DNA of 64,000 bases, taken from Actinomycetales bacterium. Its GTDB lineage: Bacteria > Actinomycetota > Actinomycetes > Actinomycetales > Dermatophilaceae. The notes under the pieces are model-generated. The model did no database searches and had not been told where the DNA came from. It worked only from the letters and a program-made list of their open reading frames with translations. This document shows positions 9,246 to 19,911 of this stretch, piece after piece. The translations under genes and the position numbers were made by a program. Numbering within the stretch: position 1 is the first letter of the stretch; each line of letters opens with the position of its first letter. The stretch spans positions 1 to 64,000 of the forward strand of contig PDRO01000002.1 in assembly GCA_002748155.1 (NCBI GenBank), given 5' to 3'.

Positions 9246-10702
9246 GCGAATCGGTCGCGACCGCGACGGAGCCTGCCGCAGGGGCACACGAGCTACGCCG
9301 GGGTGCGCTCGGCGTCGGGTTGATCGTCTTCTTCGTCGTCTCGGCGGCGGCTCCGCTCACGGCTCTGGCCGGGGGCGTGCCGATCGGCATGTTGTTGGGC
9401 AACGGGCCGGGCATGCCCGCCCTGTTCGTCGCGGTCATGATCCTGTTGGCCGTGTTCGCGGCCGGCTACACGGCAATGGCCCGGCACGTCGCCAACGCCG
9501 GCAGTTTCTACTCTTTCGCGGCTCTGGGGCTCGGGCGACCGGCCGGCGGAGCGGCCGCTCTCGTGGCCCTGCTCGGATACAACTGCATGCAGATCGGTCT
9601 CTACGGGCTGTTCGGGGTGGCCGGCGCTGCGGTCTTCGGCGCCTTCGGAATCGAGCTGCCCTGGTGGATCTTCGTATTCGTGGCCCTCGCTCTCGTCTCG
9701 GTGCTCGGCTACCGCCAGGTCGACCTATCCGCCAAGGTCCTGGGCGCCCTCGTCATCGCCGAATACGCGATCGTCCTCATCCTCGATGTCGCAGTCCTGG
9801 CCCAGGGCGGTGCGGACGGCTTCAATGCCGTCCCATTCGAACCGAGCACCGTGCTGGCCGGGACCCCGTCAATCGCCCTGCTGTTCTGCTTCGCATGCTT
9901 CATGGGCTTCGAGGCATCGACGATCTATGCCGAGGAGGCGAAGAATCCCCGCCGAACCGTCCCGATGGCGACCTACATCTCGGTCGTCGTCATCGGGGTG
10001 TTCTACGCCTTCTCGTCGTGGTGCATGGTCATGGCAGCCGGCGCGGGTCAGCTCGTCGACACCATCGCCGGGCTGCCCGACCCGACGGACTTCCTTTTCT
10101 CGCTCGCCGACGGCTACACGACCGGCTGGGTGACCAGGACGATGCTCATCCTCTTCATGAGCAGCATCTTCGCCGCGCTCGTCGCCTTCCACAACGCCGC
10201 TTCCCGGTACTTCTACGTGTTGGGCCGTGAGGGCCTTCTGCACGGGCATCTCGGGCGCACGCACGGCGGGCACCAGAGCCCGCACGTGGGTTCGGTCCTG
10301 CAGTCGAGCCTGGCACTCGTCATCGTCGCCATCTTCGCCATCGCCGACGCCGATCCCGTCCTCACTCTCTTCTCGTGGCTGACCAACCTCGCCACCTTGT
10401 GCGTTATCAGCCTCATGGCGTTGGCGTCGTTCTCCGTCGTAGCGTTCTTCCGCAAGCGCCCCGATCTCGGCGAGAATGTCATTCGAGTGCGGGTGCTGCC
10501 CGTGATCGCTGGGGTTCTCCTGACCAGCGGCATGGTCTTGGCCGTGCTCAATTTCGAGGTGCTCACCGGCGCCAGCGAGGCCATCGCCTGGGCGATCACC
10601 GCGACCCTGCCTCTTGCGGCCATCGTCGGGGTCATCCTGGCCACCCGGATGCGACGCTCCGACCCCGAACGCTACGGGCGACTCGGCAACAGTCGGCTCT
10701 AG
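9242..10702 (+). CDS. APC family amino acid permease
   Basis: 486 aa, 12-TM-like, FFVVSAAAPLTALAGGVPIGMLLGNGPG. Confidence 0.85.
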   Translation: MSESVATATEPAAGAHELRRGALGVGLIVFFVVSAAAPLTALAGGVPIGMLLGNGPGMPALFVAVMILLAVFAAGYTAMARHVANAGSFYSFAALGLGRPAGGAAALVALLGYNCMQIGLYGLFGVAGAAVFGAFGIELPWWIFVFVALALVSVLGYRQVDLSAKVLGALVIAEYAIVLILDVAVLAQGGADGFNAVPFEPSTVLAGTPSIALLFCFACFMGFEASTIYAEEAKNPRRTVPMATYISVVVIGVFYAFSSWCMVMAAGAGQLVDTIAGLPDPTDFLFSLADGYTTGWVTRTMLILFMSSIFAALVAFHNAASRYFYVLGREGLLHGHLGRTHGGHQSPHVGSVLQSSLALVIVAIFAIADADPVLTLFSWLTNLATLCVISLMALASFSVVAFFRKRPDLGENVIRVRVLPVIAGVLLTSGMVLAVLNFEVLTGASEAIAWAITATLPLAAIVGVILATRMRRSDPERYGRLGNSRL

Positions 10703-10741
10703 AAATCGAGCCGCCACGATCCCAGCAAGGAGTTGACTCAC

Positions 10742-12184
10742 ATGACGACCCAGCTCTACATCAACGGAGCATGGCGACCCGCCCAGGGCGGCACCTTCGA
10801 GACGCTTGACCCGGCCACCGAGCAGCAGCTCGAGGAGGTCGGCTACGCCTCACCGAGTGACATCGACGACGCGGTCGAGGCGGCCCGGGCCGCTTTCGCC
10901 AACCCGGCGTGGCGCGACTTGCCGGCGCCGGCACGGGCCGGGCTGCTCTTTGCCCTGGCCAACGCCGTCGAAGCGCACGCCGACGAGCTAGCCCAACTCG
11001 AGACGAAAGACCAAGGGCAGCCGATCGGCATCTCCTCGATGGTCAGCGTCGGTGGTTCGATCGAACACCTCCGCTACTACGCCGGCTGGTGCACGAAGAT
11101 CGAGGGACGCACCGCACCGGTGTCGTTCCCCGACACCCTGCACTACACGCGGCGGGAACCGGTCGGCGTGTGCGCCTTGATCACTCCGTGGAACTTCCCG
11201 CTGATGATCCTCGTCTGGAAGCTCGCGCCGGCCCTGGCGACCGGCAACACCGTCGTCATCAAGCCGGCCGAGCAGACCCCCTTGACGTCGATCCGGCTCG
11301 TCGAGCTGGCCCACGAAGTCGGTTTCCCACCCGGGGTCATCAATCTCGTCACCGGTGACGGTGCCACCGGAGCTGCCCTGGTCGATCACGCCGGCGTCGA
11401 CAAGGTCTCGTTCACCGGCTCGACCGAAGTCGGGAAATCCATCGTCCGCGGCAGCGCGGACAGCCTCAAACGGGTCACGCTCGAGCTGGGTGGCAAGGCG
11501 CCGTCGATCATCGCTCGGGATGCCGATGTCGATGCCGCCGTCGGCGGCAACATCATGGGCGGCCTGCTCAACTCCGGCCAGGTCTGCGCGGCATACACCC
11601 GCTTCTACGTCGACACCAAACGTGAGGACGAGTTCCTGTCGAAGATGTCCGCCGGTCTCAGCGGAATGACGATCGGCTCGGGACTCGAGGAATCGACGCA
11701 ATTGGGTCCGTTGGTGTCAGCCGAGCACCTAGCCAAGGTGAGCGAGCTCATCGCCACCGGTCAGCGCGAAGGTGCACAGCTGGTCACCGGCGGTGCCCGG
11801 GCCGCAGACACCGGCTACTTCATCCAGCCGACCATCTTCGCCGGCGTCACCGACACGATGACGATCGCCCGGGACGAGATCTTCGGCCCGGTCCTGTCCG
11901 TGCTGCGCTACGACGACGAGGACGAACTCCAGTCGCTCATCGACCGCGCGAACGACACCCAGTACGGTCTGGCCGCCACCGTGTGGACCCGTGATCTCAA
12001 CGAGGCGCACCGGCTGGCCAACGGAATCCGGGCCGGCGCGATCTTCGTCAACATGCCGCCGATCCCGGACATGACCGCACCGTGGGGCGGTTTCAAGGCC
12101 TCCGGCTGGGGTCGCGAGATGGGTCCGTATGCCATCGACGCCTATACCGAGGTCAAGGGCGTCTGGATGCACTACGGCGACTGA
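10742..12184 (+). CDS. aldehyde dehydrogenase family protein
   Basis: VTLELGGKAPSII, NSGQVCAAYTRFYV, EIFGPVLSVLRY motifs. Confidence 0.95.
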   Translation: MTTQLYINGAWRPAQGGTFETLDPATEQQLEEVGYASPSDIDDAVEAARAAFANPAWRDLPAPARAGLLFALANAVEAHADELAQLETKDQGQPIGISSMVSVGGSIEHLRYYAGWCTKIEGRTAPVSFPDTLHYTRREPVGVCALITPWNFPLMILVWKLAPALATGNTVVIKPAEQTPLTSIRLVELAHEVGFPPGVINLVTGDGATGAALVDHAGVDKVSFTGSTEVGKSIVRGSADSLKRVTLELGGKAPSIIARDADVDAAVGGNIMGGLLNSGQVCAAYTRFYVDTKREDEFLSKMSAGLSGMTIGSGLEESTQLGPLVSAEHLAKVSELIATGQREGAQLVTGGARAADTGYFIQPTIFAGVTDTMTIARDEIFGPVLSVLRYDDEDELQSLIDRANDTQYGLAATVWTRDLNEAHRLANGIRAGAIFVNMPPIPDMTAPWGGFKASGWGREMGPYAIDAYTEVKGVWMHYGD

Positions 12185-12222
12185 CTCTCACCCGGCGCCG
12201 GGTCGGGACATCGCCCGACTCG

Positions 12223-12993
12223 TCACATGGCCCCGCCGAGTGTCACACCGCCATCGACGACGAGGGTCTGGCCGGTGATCCACCCGGCGTCGGGACCGAG
12301 CAAGAAGGACACGGCGCCCGCGACATCGCCGGGCACGCCGAGGCGCGCCATCGGGTATGCCGCCGCTGCCGCTGCTTCGTCGGCGGCGTACAACGCCTCG
12401 GCGAAATCCGTCTTGACCACTCCTGGTGCGACCGCGTTGACTCGCACCGCCGGAGCCAGCTGGTAGCCCAACTCGCTGGTCAGGTGGATCAGGGCCGCCT
12501 TCGAGACCCCGTACCAGCCGAGCGGCCCGGTCGCCTGCAGGCCGGCGATGGATGCGATGTTGACCACCGCCCCGGGGTGCTCCGCCGAGCCGAGCCCCGC
12601 TGCGACCGCCTTAGTCACCCAGGAGAACGCAGCCACGACGTTGGTGTCCAGGATCTTGCGGGCCACCTCTGGATCGACACCGAGGATCGGCCCGTAGACC
12701 GGGTTGATCCCGGTGTTGTTGACCACATAGGTCAAACCGCCAAAACGCTCACGCGCCAGGGCGATTGCCTCGTCCTGATGGTTCGGGTCGGTCGCGTTGC
12801 CGGCCAACGGCACGGCATACTCCTCGCCGCCGAGTTCGGCGGCGGCGGCGGCGAGCGGCTCGGGCTTGCGCGCCGTGACGACGACACGGGCACCCTCTCC
12901 GACCAGCCGCCGGGCGATACTCAGCCCGATACCCCGGCTCGCGCCGGTGACGATCGCGACGGTGCCCGCGTGCACTCCCCCGTGGCTACTCAT
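12223..12993 (-). CDS. SDR family oxidoreductase
   Basis: TGASRGIGLSIAR, YGVSKAALIHLT, VNAVAPGVVKTDF. Confidence 0.9.
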   Translation of the reverse strand: MSSHGGVHAGTVAIVTGASRGIGLSIARRLVGEGARVVVTARKPEPLAAAAAELGGEEYAVPLAGNATDPNHQDEAIALARERFGGLTYVVNNTGINPVYGPILGVDPEVARKILDTNVVAAFSWVTKAVAAGLGSAEHPGAVVNIASIAGLQATGPLGWYGVSKAALIHLTSELGYQLAPAVRVNAVAPGVVKTDFAEALYAADEAAAAAAYPMARLGVPGDVAGAVSFLLGPDAGWITGQTLVVDGGVTLGGAM

Positions 12994-13008
12994 GGCATCG
13001 GATCCTAG

Positions 13009-14163
13009 CTAGAAGCCGAGCTCGCGGCCGATGAGCTCCTTCATGATCTCGTTGGAGCCGGCCCAGATCTTCGTGACACGGGCGTCGCGCCAAGCGCGTG
13101 CGGCGCGGTATTCGTTCATGAAGCCGTAGCCACCGTGCAACTGGACGCAATCGTCGAGCACCTCACACTGCACCTGCGAGCTCCACCACTTGGCCTTGGC
13201 CGCGTCGATCGGCGTGAGCCTGCCCTCGGAGTGCGCCACGACGCAGGCATCGGTATACGCCTGGCACACCTCGAGCTTGGTCTGCATCTCGGCCATCGTG
13301 AACTTGTTGTACTGGAACTGGCCGATCGACTGGCCGAACGCTTTACGGTCTTTGGCGTATTGCACTGTCTCCCAGAAGATCTGGAAGGCGTGGGCGGTAT
13401 TGGCCACCGCCGCTCCGATGCGCTCCTGGGGCAGGCGCTGCATCATCGCGATGAATCCGCCGCCCTCGGGGCCGATCCGGTTGCTGTCCGGGACCCGGAC
13501 GTTCTCGAAGAAGAGCTCGGCGGTGTCGGACTCGTCCTGACCCACCTTGTCGAGCTTGCGGCCGTTGACGAAGCCCTCCATGCCGCGCTCGACCATGAAC
13601 AAGGTGATCCCCTTGGGCCCCTTGCTCGGGTCGGTGCGGGCGGCGACGATCACCAGATCGCACTGATAGCCATTGGTGATAAACGTCTTGGAGCCGTTGA
13701 CGACCCAGTCGCCGGAGCCGTCGTCGGCTTTGACTGCGGTCGTCTTGAGGGCCGCCAGGTCGGAGCCGCCGGAGGGCTCGGTCATGCCGATGGCGCAGAT
13801 CAGCTCGCCGGAGGCCATCCCGGGCAACCAGCGCTGCTTCTGCTCGTCAGTGCCCAGGTCGACGACGTAGGGCGGACAGACGTCGGCATGGATTCCGAAA
13901 CACGCTGCCGTCGCCGCGTTGAAGGCGCCCCACTCCTCGGCAAGGACCGCGTTGAAGCGGTAGTCACCGGCACCCGAACCACCGAACTCCTCGGGGATGT
14001 CGATGCCGAGCATCCCCTGCCTACCGGCCTCCAGCCAGATATCTCTAGGGATCGATTTGACTTCGATCATCTCATCGGCCCGAGGGGCCATCGTGCGTTC
14101 GACGAACTCCCGGACACTCGCCCGGAAGTCCTCGTGCTCCTCGGAATACAGAGTGCGCGGCAT
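13009..14163 (-). CDS. acyl-CoA dehydrogenase family protein
   Basis: AIGMTEPSGGSDLAALKTTA, QLHGGYGFMNEY, IWAGSNEIMKELIGRELG. Confidence 0.95.
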   Translation of the reverse strand: MPRTLYSEEHEDFRASVREFVERTMAPRADEMIEVKSIPRDIWLEAGRQGMLGIDIPEEFGGSGAGDYRFNAVLAEEWGAFNAATAACFGIHADVCPPYVVDLGTDEQKQRWLPGMASGELICAIGMTEPSGGSDLAALKTTAVKADDGSGDWVVNGSKTFITNGYQCDLVIVAARTDPSKGPKGITLFMVERGMEGFVNGRKLDKVGQDESDTAELFFENVRVPDSNRIGPEGGGFIAMMQRLPQERIGAAVANTAHAFQIFWETVQYAKDRKAFGQSIGQFQYNKFTMAEMQTKLEVCQAYTDACVVAHSEGRLTPIDAAKAKWWSSQVQCEVLDDCVQLHGGYGFMNEYRAARAWRDARVTKIWAGSNEIMKELIGRELGF

Positions 14164-14248
14164 ACCGGCCTCCCAGGTCTGGACACACCGAATGGTGCGG
14201 TGACTAAGCGCTTGCTTAGCATGTCACAGGTGCGGCATCCTGTCCACT

Positions 14249-14887
14249 GTGTCGAGCCCAGCCGAGCTCAGCGCTCAGCCGCCGCCGGAGCCGTCTGACG
14301 CGGCCCCGCGCGACACTGTCGGGCGCCTGTTGAGTGCAGCGGCAGCAGCCTTCGCGGACAAGGGCTATCACGCGACCACCACCCGTGACATCGCCTCCGG
14401 AGCGGACCTGTCGCCGGCAGGTGTCTATGTGCATTTTTCTTCGAAGGAGGACGTGCTCTACCAGCTGTCCCGCCGGGGTCACCGGCAGGCGCTGGCGCTG
14501 GTCCGCAGTGCCGTGGACGTGCGGGACACCCCGGCCCGCCAACTCGCCTCGGTGGTGGCGCGCTTCAGCGCCTGGCACGCCGAGCACTATGCGATCGCCA
14601 GGGTCGTGCAGCACGAGTTCCCGCATCTGTCCGACGAGCATCGAGACGAAGTGCTCGACCTGCGCAAACAGATCGACGCTACCGTGCGCGAGATCATCGA
14701 ACGCGGCCAGAGCGCGGGTGAGTTCCTGCTCGATCACGTGCCCGACACTGTGCTTGCGCTGATGTCGATCGTCGTCGATGTCGCGCGCTGGTACAACCCA
14801 TCGCAGGCTCGCTCACCGGCCGAAGTCGGTGAGACGAACGCGGTGCTCTGCCTTCGGCTCGTGGGGTATGCCGGTCCGGCGCCGTGA
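14249..14887 (+). CDS. TetR/AcrR family transcriptional regulator
   Basis: LLSAAAAAFADKGYHATTTRDIASGADLSPAGVYVHFSSKEDVLYQL. Confidence 0.9.
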   Translation: MSSPAELSAQPPPEPSDAAPRDTVGRLLSAAAAAFADKGYHATTTRDIASGADLSPAGVYVHFSSKEDVLYQLSRRGHRQALALVRSAVDVRDTPARQLASVVARFSAWHAEHYAIARVVQHEFPHLSDEHRDEVLDLRKQIDATVREIIERGQSAGEFLLDHVPDTVLALMSIVVDVARWYNPSQARSPAEVGETNAVLCLRLVGYAGPAP

Positions 14888-15095
14888 CAAGTCTCGGGCC
14901 CGGATCCCCCTCGCGGCCATCTCGTCGCCCACGCCGGCAATCGTCCATTCCTCCCGCACTGCTGGAACCTTGGGGAATCGGCTTTCGTGAGTGCACTTTT
15001 CTCGTGATTCGACGCCCATCGGAGTTGACTCGCCGCACGAGTGTGCGGTTCTGCACATGGGCTAGTCCACGCCGATCAGGCGTGAGCTTGCCTCG

Positions 15096-17435
15096 TCATC
15101 GCGGACGCGCCATCCAATGAATCGTGATCGAGCGGGTGGTGATGACGCTCTGATCGGCTGCCGAACGGATCGTCAGCCGGAACTCGACCGTGTGCTGGTG
15201 ATAGTGGTCGACGGGCACGTAGCTGCGAATGTCTCCATTCGGTGTCTCCCCACCATCCGGAGGCGTCGAGACCAGCTCGACTGGAGCTTGACCGTCAAGA
15301 ACGTACTGCCAGTCGTAGGTCACCGCTTGCTTGGCCGCTTGAGGATTGAGATAGATGGCCCGCAGCTGCACGGTGCCGGCGGCAGGCATCGTGTCGCCCG
15401 ACACGAGCTCCCGGTCACCGTAGGTCGCGTTGATCGCCTCGAACCGCGGTGCCGGAGCGCCGGCCCCGGGAGGAAGAAGAGGCACGAAAGCGGTGAACGT
15501 CGCGGTAGCCGTGATCTGCTGACCGAAATCGTCGGTCAGCGTCGCAGTGACCGTACCGTCCCCGCCGGTCGTCGGGGTGATCCGCGCCCGACAGCCACTG
15601 CCTTTCTCAACGGTGGCGTGGGTTGCCGTCCAGGTCAACTCGCTGCATGACGGGGGCTCGATCGCAGTCGATGTGATCTCCGCGTCGGCAAGAAGCAGGT
15701 CACCGACGGCGGTCTTCGGATCTGTCACGGCGGCGCCGTCGGGGGTTCGAAGCGCGATCGTCATCGTCGTGGTCGGGGCCACCACAGTGACTGTCATCGA
15801 CACCCCCCTCATCTTGCCCTCACTGTCGGTGGCCTCCACGACAAGCTTGTGCTCACCCAACGCATGGAACGGCAAGGTCTGCGGACCCAAGCCGGTCACC
15901 GTCACCTGGTCGGTCTGGTCGGTCCACATCACAGGCACCGGCCCGTCCTCCGAGTCGATCGCGGTGGCCTCCACCTGTCGTGGAAGGAGACCGTTCTTGA
16001 CGATCACCGTCCCCGGGTCCGGCCAGACGATATGGATCACAGGCGCGGCATTGACGTGTCTGGCGATCTCGTATCCACCGCCCGGGAGATGGTAGCTGAC
16101 TCGCCCGGTCAGCTCATATCCCAGCAGTCCCAGGAAGATCCGGCCGTAGATGCCGGCGTTGGCGGTCAATCGCCACCGCGGGGTCTGCGTCGGACCGCCG
16201 ACGATGCCGACGCGCGCTTCCGCGCCGATACCGAAACCGAGAACGCCGTAGGCCGAGAGTCGCAGCTCGGCGCGACCGACGGCGCCGGCGCTGACGTCAC
16301 CGCCGAGGACAGTTGGCAGCTTGAGCCCGTTGGAGTCGACTGAGCCGGTGTGGTCGAGACCGCCAGTGATGCTGTATCGCAGGCCAGTGGTCACTTCGGT
16401 GCTTTGAGTCGCTCCGTATTCCAGAGTGGCATGGACGGTGCCGTCGAGGTCGACCGTGATGAGCATGTCGACGACCACGACGACGACGACCGGTCCGATC
16501 GGGACCGGGAAGGCGGTAAACGGGATGAGCGCGACCGGGTAGCTTTTCGACTCTTTCACGCCGGTCGTGGTCGAGCGCACGGCGAGACCGGCCTTTTCCC
16601 AAGCGCGGCAACTGAACTCGAACCACGCCACATCGGAGCCGCCGACACCACCGGTGAGACCGCAACCGGCCCCGAAGTCCAATGTCCCATCCACGGTGAC
16701 GCCGTCGATCGGCTCTACGTGGATCTTCAGCTTCCCCGGCAGGCTCAGCTCGTCGAAAGCCGGCGACTGTGCCAGGGGTGCCGCCTGGCCCGCGCCGACG
16801 GCACCGGGTCCACCGCCGACCCCGGCACCGGCACCGGCCGACCGCGGCACCATCTCGACACCGGGCGCCAGTTGCGGCTCGGCACGGAGCTCTTGGGGAG
16901 TGAAGGTGTGCTCGATCCAGAACTCGCCCTGCACCAGCGCATCCTGCAGGGTGGCTTGCACCGCCGACACCGTGCTGCCATCGATCTCGGTGACTTTGAC
17001 GAGCAATCCATGGGGAAGGCTCTCGGTCGTCCCGCTGTTGACCACCGAACCCACGGCCAGCCCGTCGGGCAACTCCGCGAACTCGAGCTCGAAGCGGCAC
17101 ATCGGATGCACGTCGGAGTCGCTGAGGCACTCGTCCTCGTTGGTGATCCGGATCTGCTGCACTGCCTGCGCTTGCTCAGCGCTGAGCACGAGAGTCTCGG
17201 GTTTGAGGACCGGCTCGATCCCCTTGCGTCGGTGTAGACCGAAGACGGAGTCCGGATCGACGTCTTCGGCCCACCCTTCCGAGCTCTGACCGGATTCCCC
17301 GTCGAAGACGAGGGACCCACCCGGCCCGGCCGGCGACGACTCCCCTGAGGTGTCGTTGTCCGGGTTGGTACAGGCGACCAGCACCAAGCTGGCGCTGATC
17401 AGGCTGGCCAGGAATCGGCTTGTGAGGCTGCGCAT
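15096..17435 (-). CDS. large hypothetical lipoprotein
   Basis: Lipobox-like LISASLVLVACTNPDND; 779 aa, beta-rich, no recognised enzyme motif. Confidence 0.6.
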   Translation of the reverse strand: MRSLTSRFLASLISASLVLVACTNPDNDTSGESSPAGPGGSLVFDGESGQSSEGWAEDVDPDSVFGLHRRKGIEPVLKPETLVLSAEQAQAVQQIRITNEDECLSDSDVHPMCRFELEFAELPDGLAVGSVVNSGTTESLPHGLLVKVTEIDGSTVSAVQATLQDALVQGEFWIEHTFTPQELRAEPQLAPGVEMVPRSAGAGAGVGGGPGAVGAGQAAPLAQSPAFDELSLPGKLKIHVEPIDGVTVDGTLDFGAGCGLTGGVGGSDVAWFEFSCRAWEKAGLAVRSTTTGVKESKSYPVALIPFTAFPVPIGPVVVVVVVDMLITVDLDGTVHATLEYGATQSTEVTTGLRYSITGGLDHTGSVDSNGLKLPTVLGGDVSAGAVGRAELRLSAYGVLGFGIGAEARVGIVGGPTQTPRWRLTANAGIYGRIFLGLLGYELTGRVSYHLPGGGYEIARHVNAAPVIHIVWPDPGTVIVKNGLLPRQVEATAIDSEDGPVPVMWTDQTDQVTVTGLGPQTLPFHALGEHKLVVEATDSEGKMRGVSMTVTVVAPTTTMTIALRTPDGAAVTDPKTAVGDLLLADAEITSTAIEPPSCSELTWTATHATVEKGSGCRARITPTTGGDGTVTATLTDDFGQQITATATFTAFVPLLPPGAGAPAPRFEAINATYGDRELVSGDTMPAAGTVQLRAIYLNPQAAKQAVTYDWQYVLDGQAPVELVSTPPDGGETPNGDIRSYVPVDHYHQHTVEFRLTIRSAADQSVITTRSITIHWMARPR

Positions 17436-17562
17436 AACGGCCCCTTGGGGGTGATCGATGTCCTTCTAGCATCGCCCTTTGTCCCGCACTTCGGACCATC
17501 TGGATTCCGGTGTAACGAACGTCATAACCGCTGCCGACGCGGGAGTGCGGTGGCGGCAGCAC

Positions 17563-18513
17563 TCAGGGCCCGAGGATCACCAGCAGGGCGCTCACGGTCA
17601 CGAAGCCCAGCCCGGTGGTGACGAGCAGCACCGCAGAGGTCGACTCGGACTCGCCGTAGGGATGTGCCAAGACCGGCAGGATCGTGAACACCGGCATGGC
17701 GGCACTGAGCAACACCGCGACGCGCAGGGTGGGGTCGAGCCCGGGCATCCCGACGGCGAGCAGCAGCGTGAGGGCCCCCAGCACGAGCGCCGGGGACAGC
17801 ACAAGGCGCCCTAGCGACACGACGAGCACCCGCCGCAGCGTGGCTGCCGAGGGCCAGGATTGCAGGACCCCGCCCACGGCGAACAGCGCCACCGCTGTCC
17901 CGGCCTGGGCGAACAGGTCAGCTGTGCGGGTGAGCACTGCCGGCAACGGCACGCCCAATGCAGCGACGAGCAGGCCGGCGAGCAAGCCGATCAGCAGCGG
18001 GTTCCGAGTCAGCCGACGGGCGTAGGCCAGCGCTGTGCGCCGCCGAGAGGCTTCGCTCGCGGCACCTTCGGCCAGCATCAGCGCTAGCGGAATGATCAGG
18101 AGGTTCTCGACGAGCAGATTCAGCCCGAGCACCAACCCGGCAACCGACGGCAGGGCGAGCAGCAGCGTGGGATAGCCGACGAACCCGCTGTTCGGCGCGG
18201 CCATCCCGAGCCCGTCGAAGGCGCTCGGCGCCGACTGCCCACCGCTACGCCACCGACCGTAGGTGTAGCCGAGGGCATACGTCACGAGCAGCCCCACGGC
18301 ATACGCCGCCAAGTAGGTGGGCACGAAGAACGCCGCGAGGTCGCGGGTGCCGACGGCTAGGAAGAGCAGGCACGGTAGCGCGAAGGTGACGACGAGTTTC
18401 GACAGCACAGCCATGTCTTCGCGCCGGAACACACCGATCCGGACGGCCACGTGCCCGACCACGACACAGGCATAGATCGGGACGGTGATCGCGAACACCG
18501 AGAGCATCGTCAC
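17563..18513 (-). CDS. AEC family (auxin efflux-like) transporter
   Basis: 10-TM-like protein with AEC-type pattern (VLSKLVVTFALPCLLFLAV). Confidence 0.8.
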   Translation of the reverse strand: MTMLSVFAITVPIYACVVVGHVAVRIGVFRREDMAVLSKLVVTFALPCLLFLAVGTRDLAAFFVPTYLAAYAVGLLVTYALGYTYGRWRSGGQSAPSAFDGLGMAAPNSGFVGYPTLLLALPSVAGLVLGLNLLVENLLIIPLALMLAEGAASEASRRRTALAYARRLTRNPLLIGLLAGLLVAALGVPLPAVLTRTADLFAQAGTAVALFAVGGVLQSWPSAATLRRVLVVSLGRLVLSPALVLGALTLLLAVGMPGLDPTLRVAVLLSAAMPVFTILPVLAHPYGESESTSAVLLVTTGLGFVTVSALLVILGP

Positions 18514-18613
18514 TCAGGCTATCGGCGCCCCGACCGGGCTTGCCGACGGACCAGGGATGGAGCACAACCCCGGCCTGCCGCATCGCCTCTGCCGAGTCTG
18601 ATAGGAGTGTGGG

Positions 18614-19348
18614 GTGTTGGCGACCCGTTCCGAGCGCTTCGGCCCGCTGGAGACCGACCGCTACGACGTGTACGAACCACCCGGTGCGGCTCTGGGCGTC
18701 ACCGTGGCCCTCGTGCACGGTGGCCTGTGGCTGGCGGTCTACGACTGGGGATACGTCCGACCCCTCGCTGCGGCCCTCGCCCGGGCCGGGTGTCACGTCG
18801 CCCTCGTCGAATATGCCCGGACAGGTATGCCGGGCGGCGGCTGGCCCGGGACGGGCGACTCGGTGCGTCGCGCGGTGACCGCCGTCGCCGCGGATGCCGG
18901 GCTCCCGGATCCGCTTATCGCCGTGGGACATTCGTCGGGTGGTCAGCTCGTCGTATGGACCGGCAGTGAGAATCGGTGCCCCGAACTGACCGGTGTCGTC
19001 TCGCTCTCAGGCGTCGTGGACCTGCAGGCCGCAGCTCAGGACGAGATCGTCTCGTCGGCGATCCACGGGCTGCTCGGCGGCGGCCCCGACACAGCGCCGG
19101 ATGCTTGGCATGATGCCGACCCGAGGCTCCAGAGGCTGACCACTCCTGCCGTGATCCTGCACGGCCGGGACGACCCGGACCTGCCGGCGCGGATCAGCGT
19201 CGAGTATCACCGGACCCGCACTGCCGAGGACGCCGCATGCCGGCTGGAGGTCATCGACGACTGCGAGCATTTCGGGCTCGTCGACCCGCGACACCCGGGT
19301 TTCGCCTCCGTGATCAGCGCCGTCCGTGAGCTGGCCGGGCTCGGGTGA
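18614..19348 (+). CDS. alpha/beta hydrolase
   Basis: VALVHGGLW, AVGHSSGGQLVVW nucleophile elbow, PAVILHGRDDPDLP. Confidence 0.8.
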   Translation: MLATRSERFGPLETDRYDVYEPPGAALGVTVALVHGGLWLAVYDWGYVRPLAAALARAGCHVALVEYARTGMPGGGWPGTGDSVRRAVTAVAADAGLPDPLIAVGHSSGGQLVVWTGSENRCPELTGVVSLSGVVDLQAAAQDEIVSSAIHGLLGGGPDTAPDAWHDADPRLQRLTTPAVILHGRDDPDLPARISVEYHRTRTAEDAACRLEVIDDCEHFGLVDPRHPGFASVISAVRELAGLG

Positions 19349-19911
19349 CCCGGCCCTCCACGAGCGCTCCCTGGCCGGGGCACAGCGCCCTCGTCGTGCC
19401 CGTTCCTGAGCTGGAGCGCCTTGTTCGCGCCCGACACGAGCACTACGACCCGGCCTACCGGTCGACCGACCCACGCTTCGCACATGCTCACATCACCGTG
19501 CTCGCGCCCTTCATCGGGCCCGACGATCTGCTCAAGGCTGACCCGGTGATCACGCACATCGCCTCGCAGACAATGGCCTTCGACTACGAGCTCACCAGAG
19601 TCGCGACCTTCCCGAACGGCATCATCCACGTAGTCCCCGAGCCTGCCGGACGGTTCCGGGAGCTCACGGCGGCCCTAAGCCGAGCCTTTCCCCGCTTCGT
19701 GCCGTATGCCGGCATCTTCGGCCCAGGACCCGAGTCGATCGTTCCTCATCTGACCGTCGACGCGGTCGGCCCGGACGTCGACGAGCTAGTCGTGCGCCGC
19801 TGGGTGCAGCCGCTCATGCCGGTACGGGCGCGGGCCGAGCGACTTCAACTGTCCTGGTATGAGCCGAACGCCTGCCGGACGCTGCGCAGCTGGCTGCTCA
19901 GTCGCGGGTGA
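19345..19911 (+). CDS. 2'-5' RNA ligase family protein
   Basis: FAHAHITVLAPF and PHLTV (two HxT/S motifs). Confidence 0.8.
   Translation: MTRPSTSAPWPGHSALVVPVPELERLVRARHEHYDPAYRSTDPRFAHAHITVLAPFIGPDDLLKADPVITHIASQTMAFDYELTRVATFPNGIIHVVPEPAGRFRELTAALSRAFPRFVPYAGIFGPGPESIVPHLTVDAVGPDVDELVVRRWVQPLMPVRARAERLQLSWYEPNACRTLRSWLLSRG

Noticed and set aside
13135-14298. 387-aa plus-strand ORF
   Set aside because: Antisense to the acyl-CoA dehydrogenase gene; no protein-family signal.
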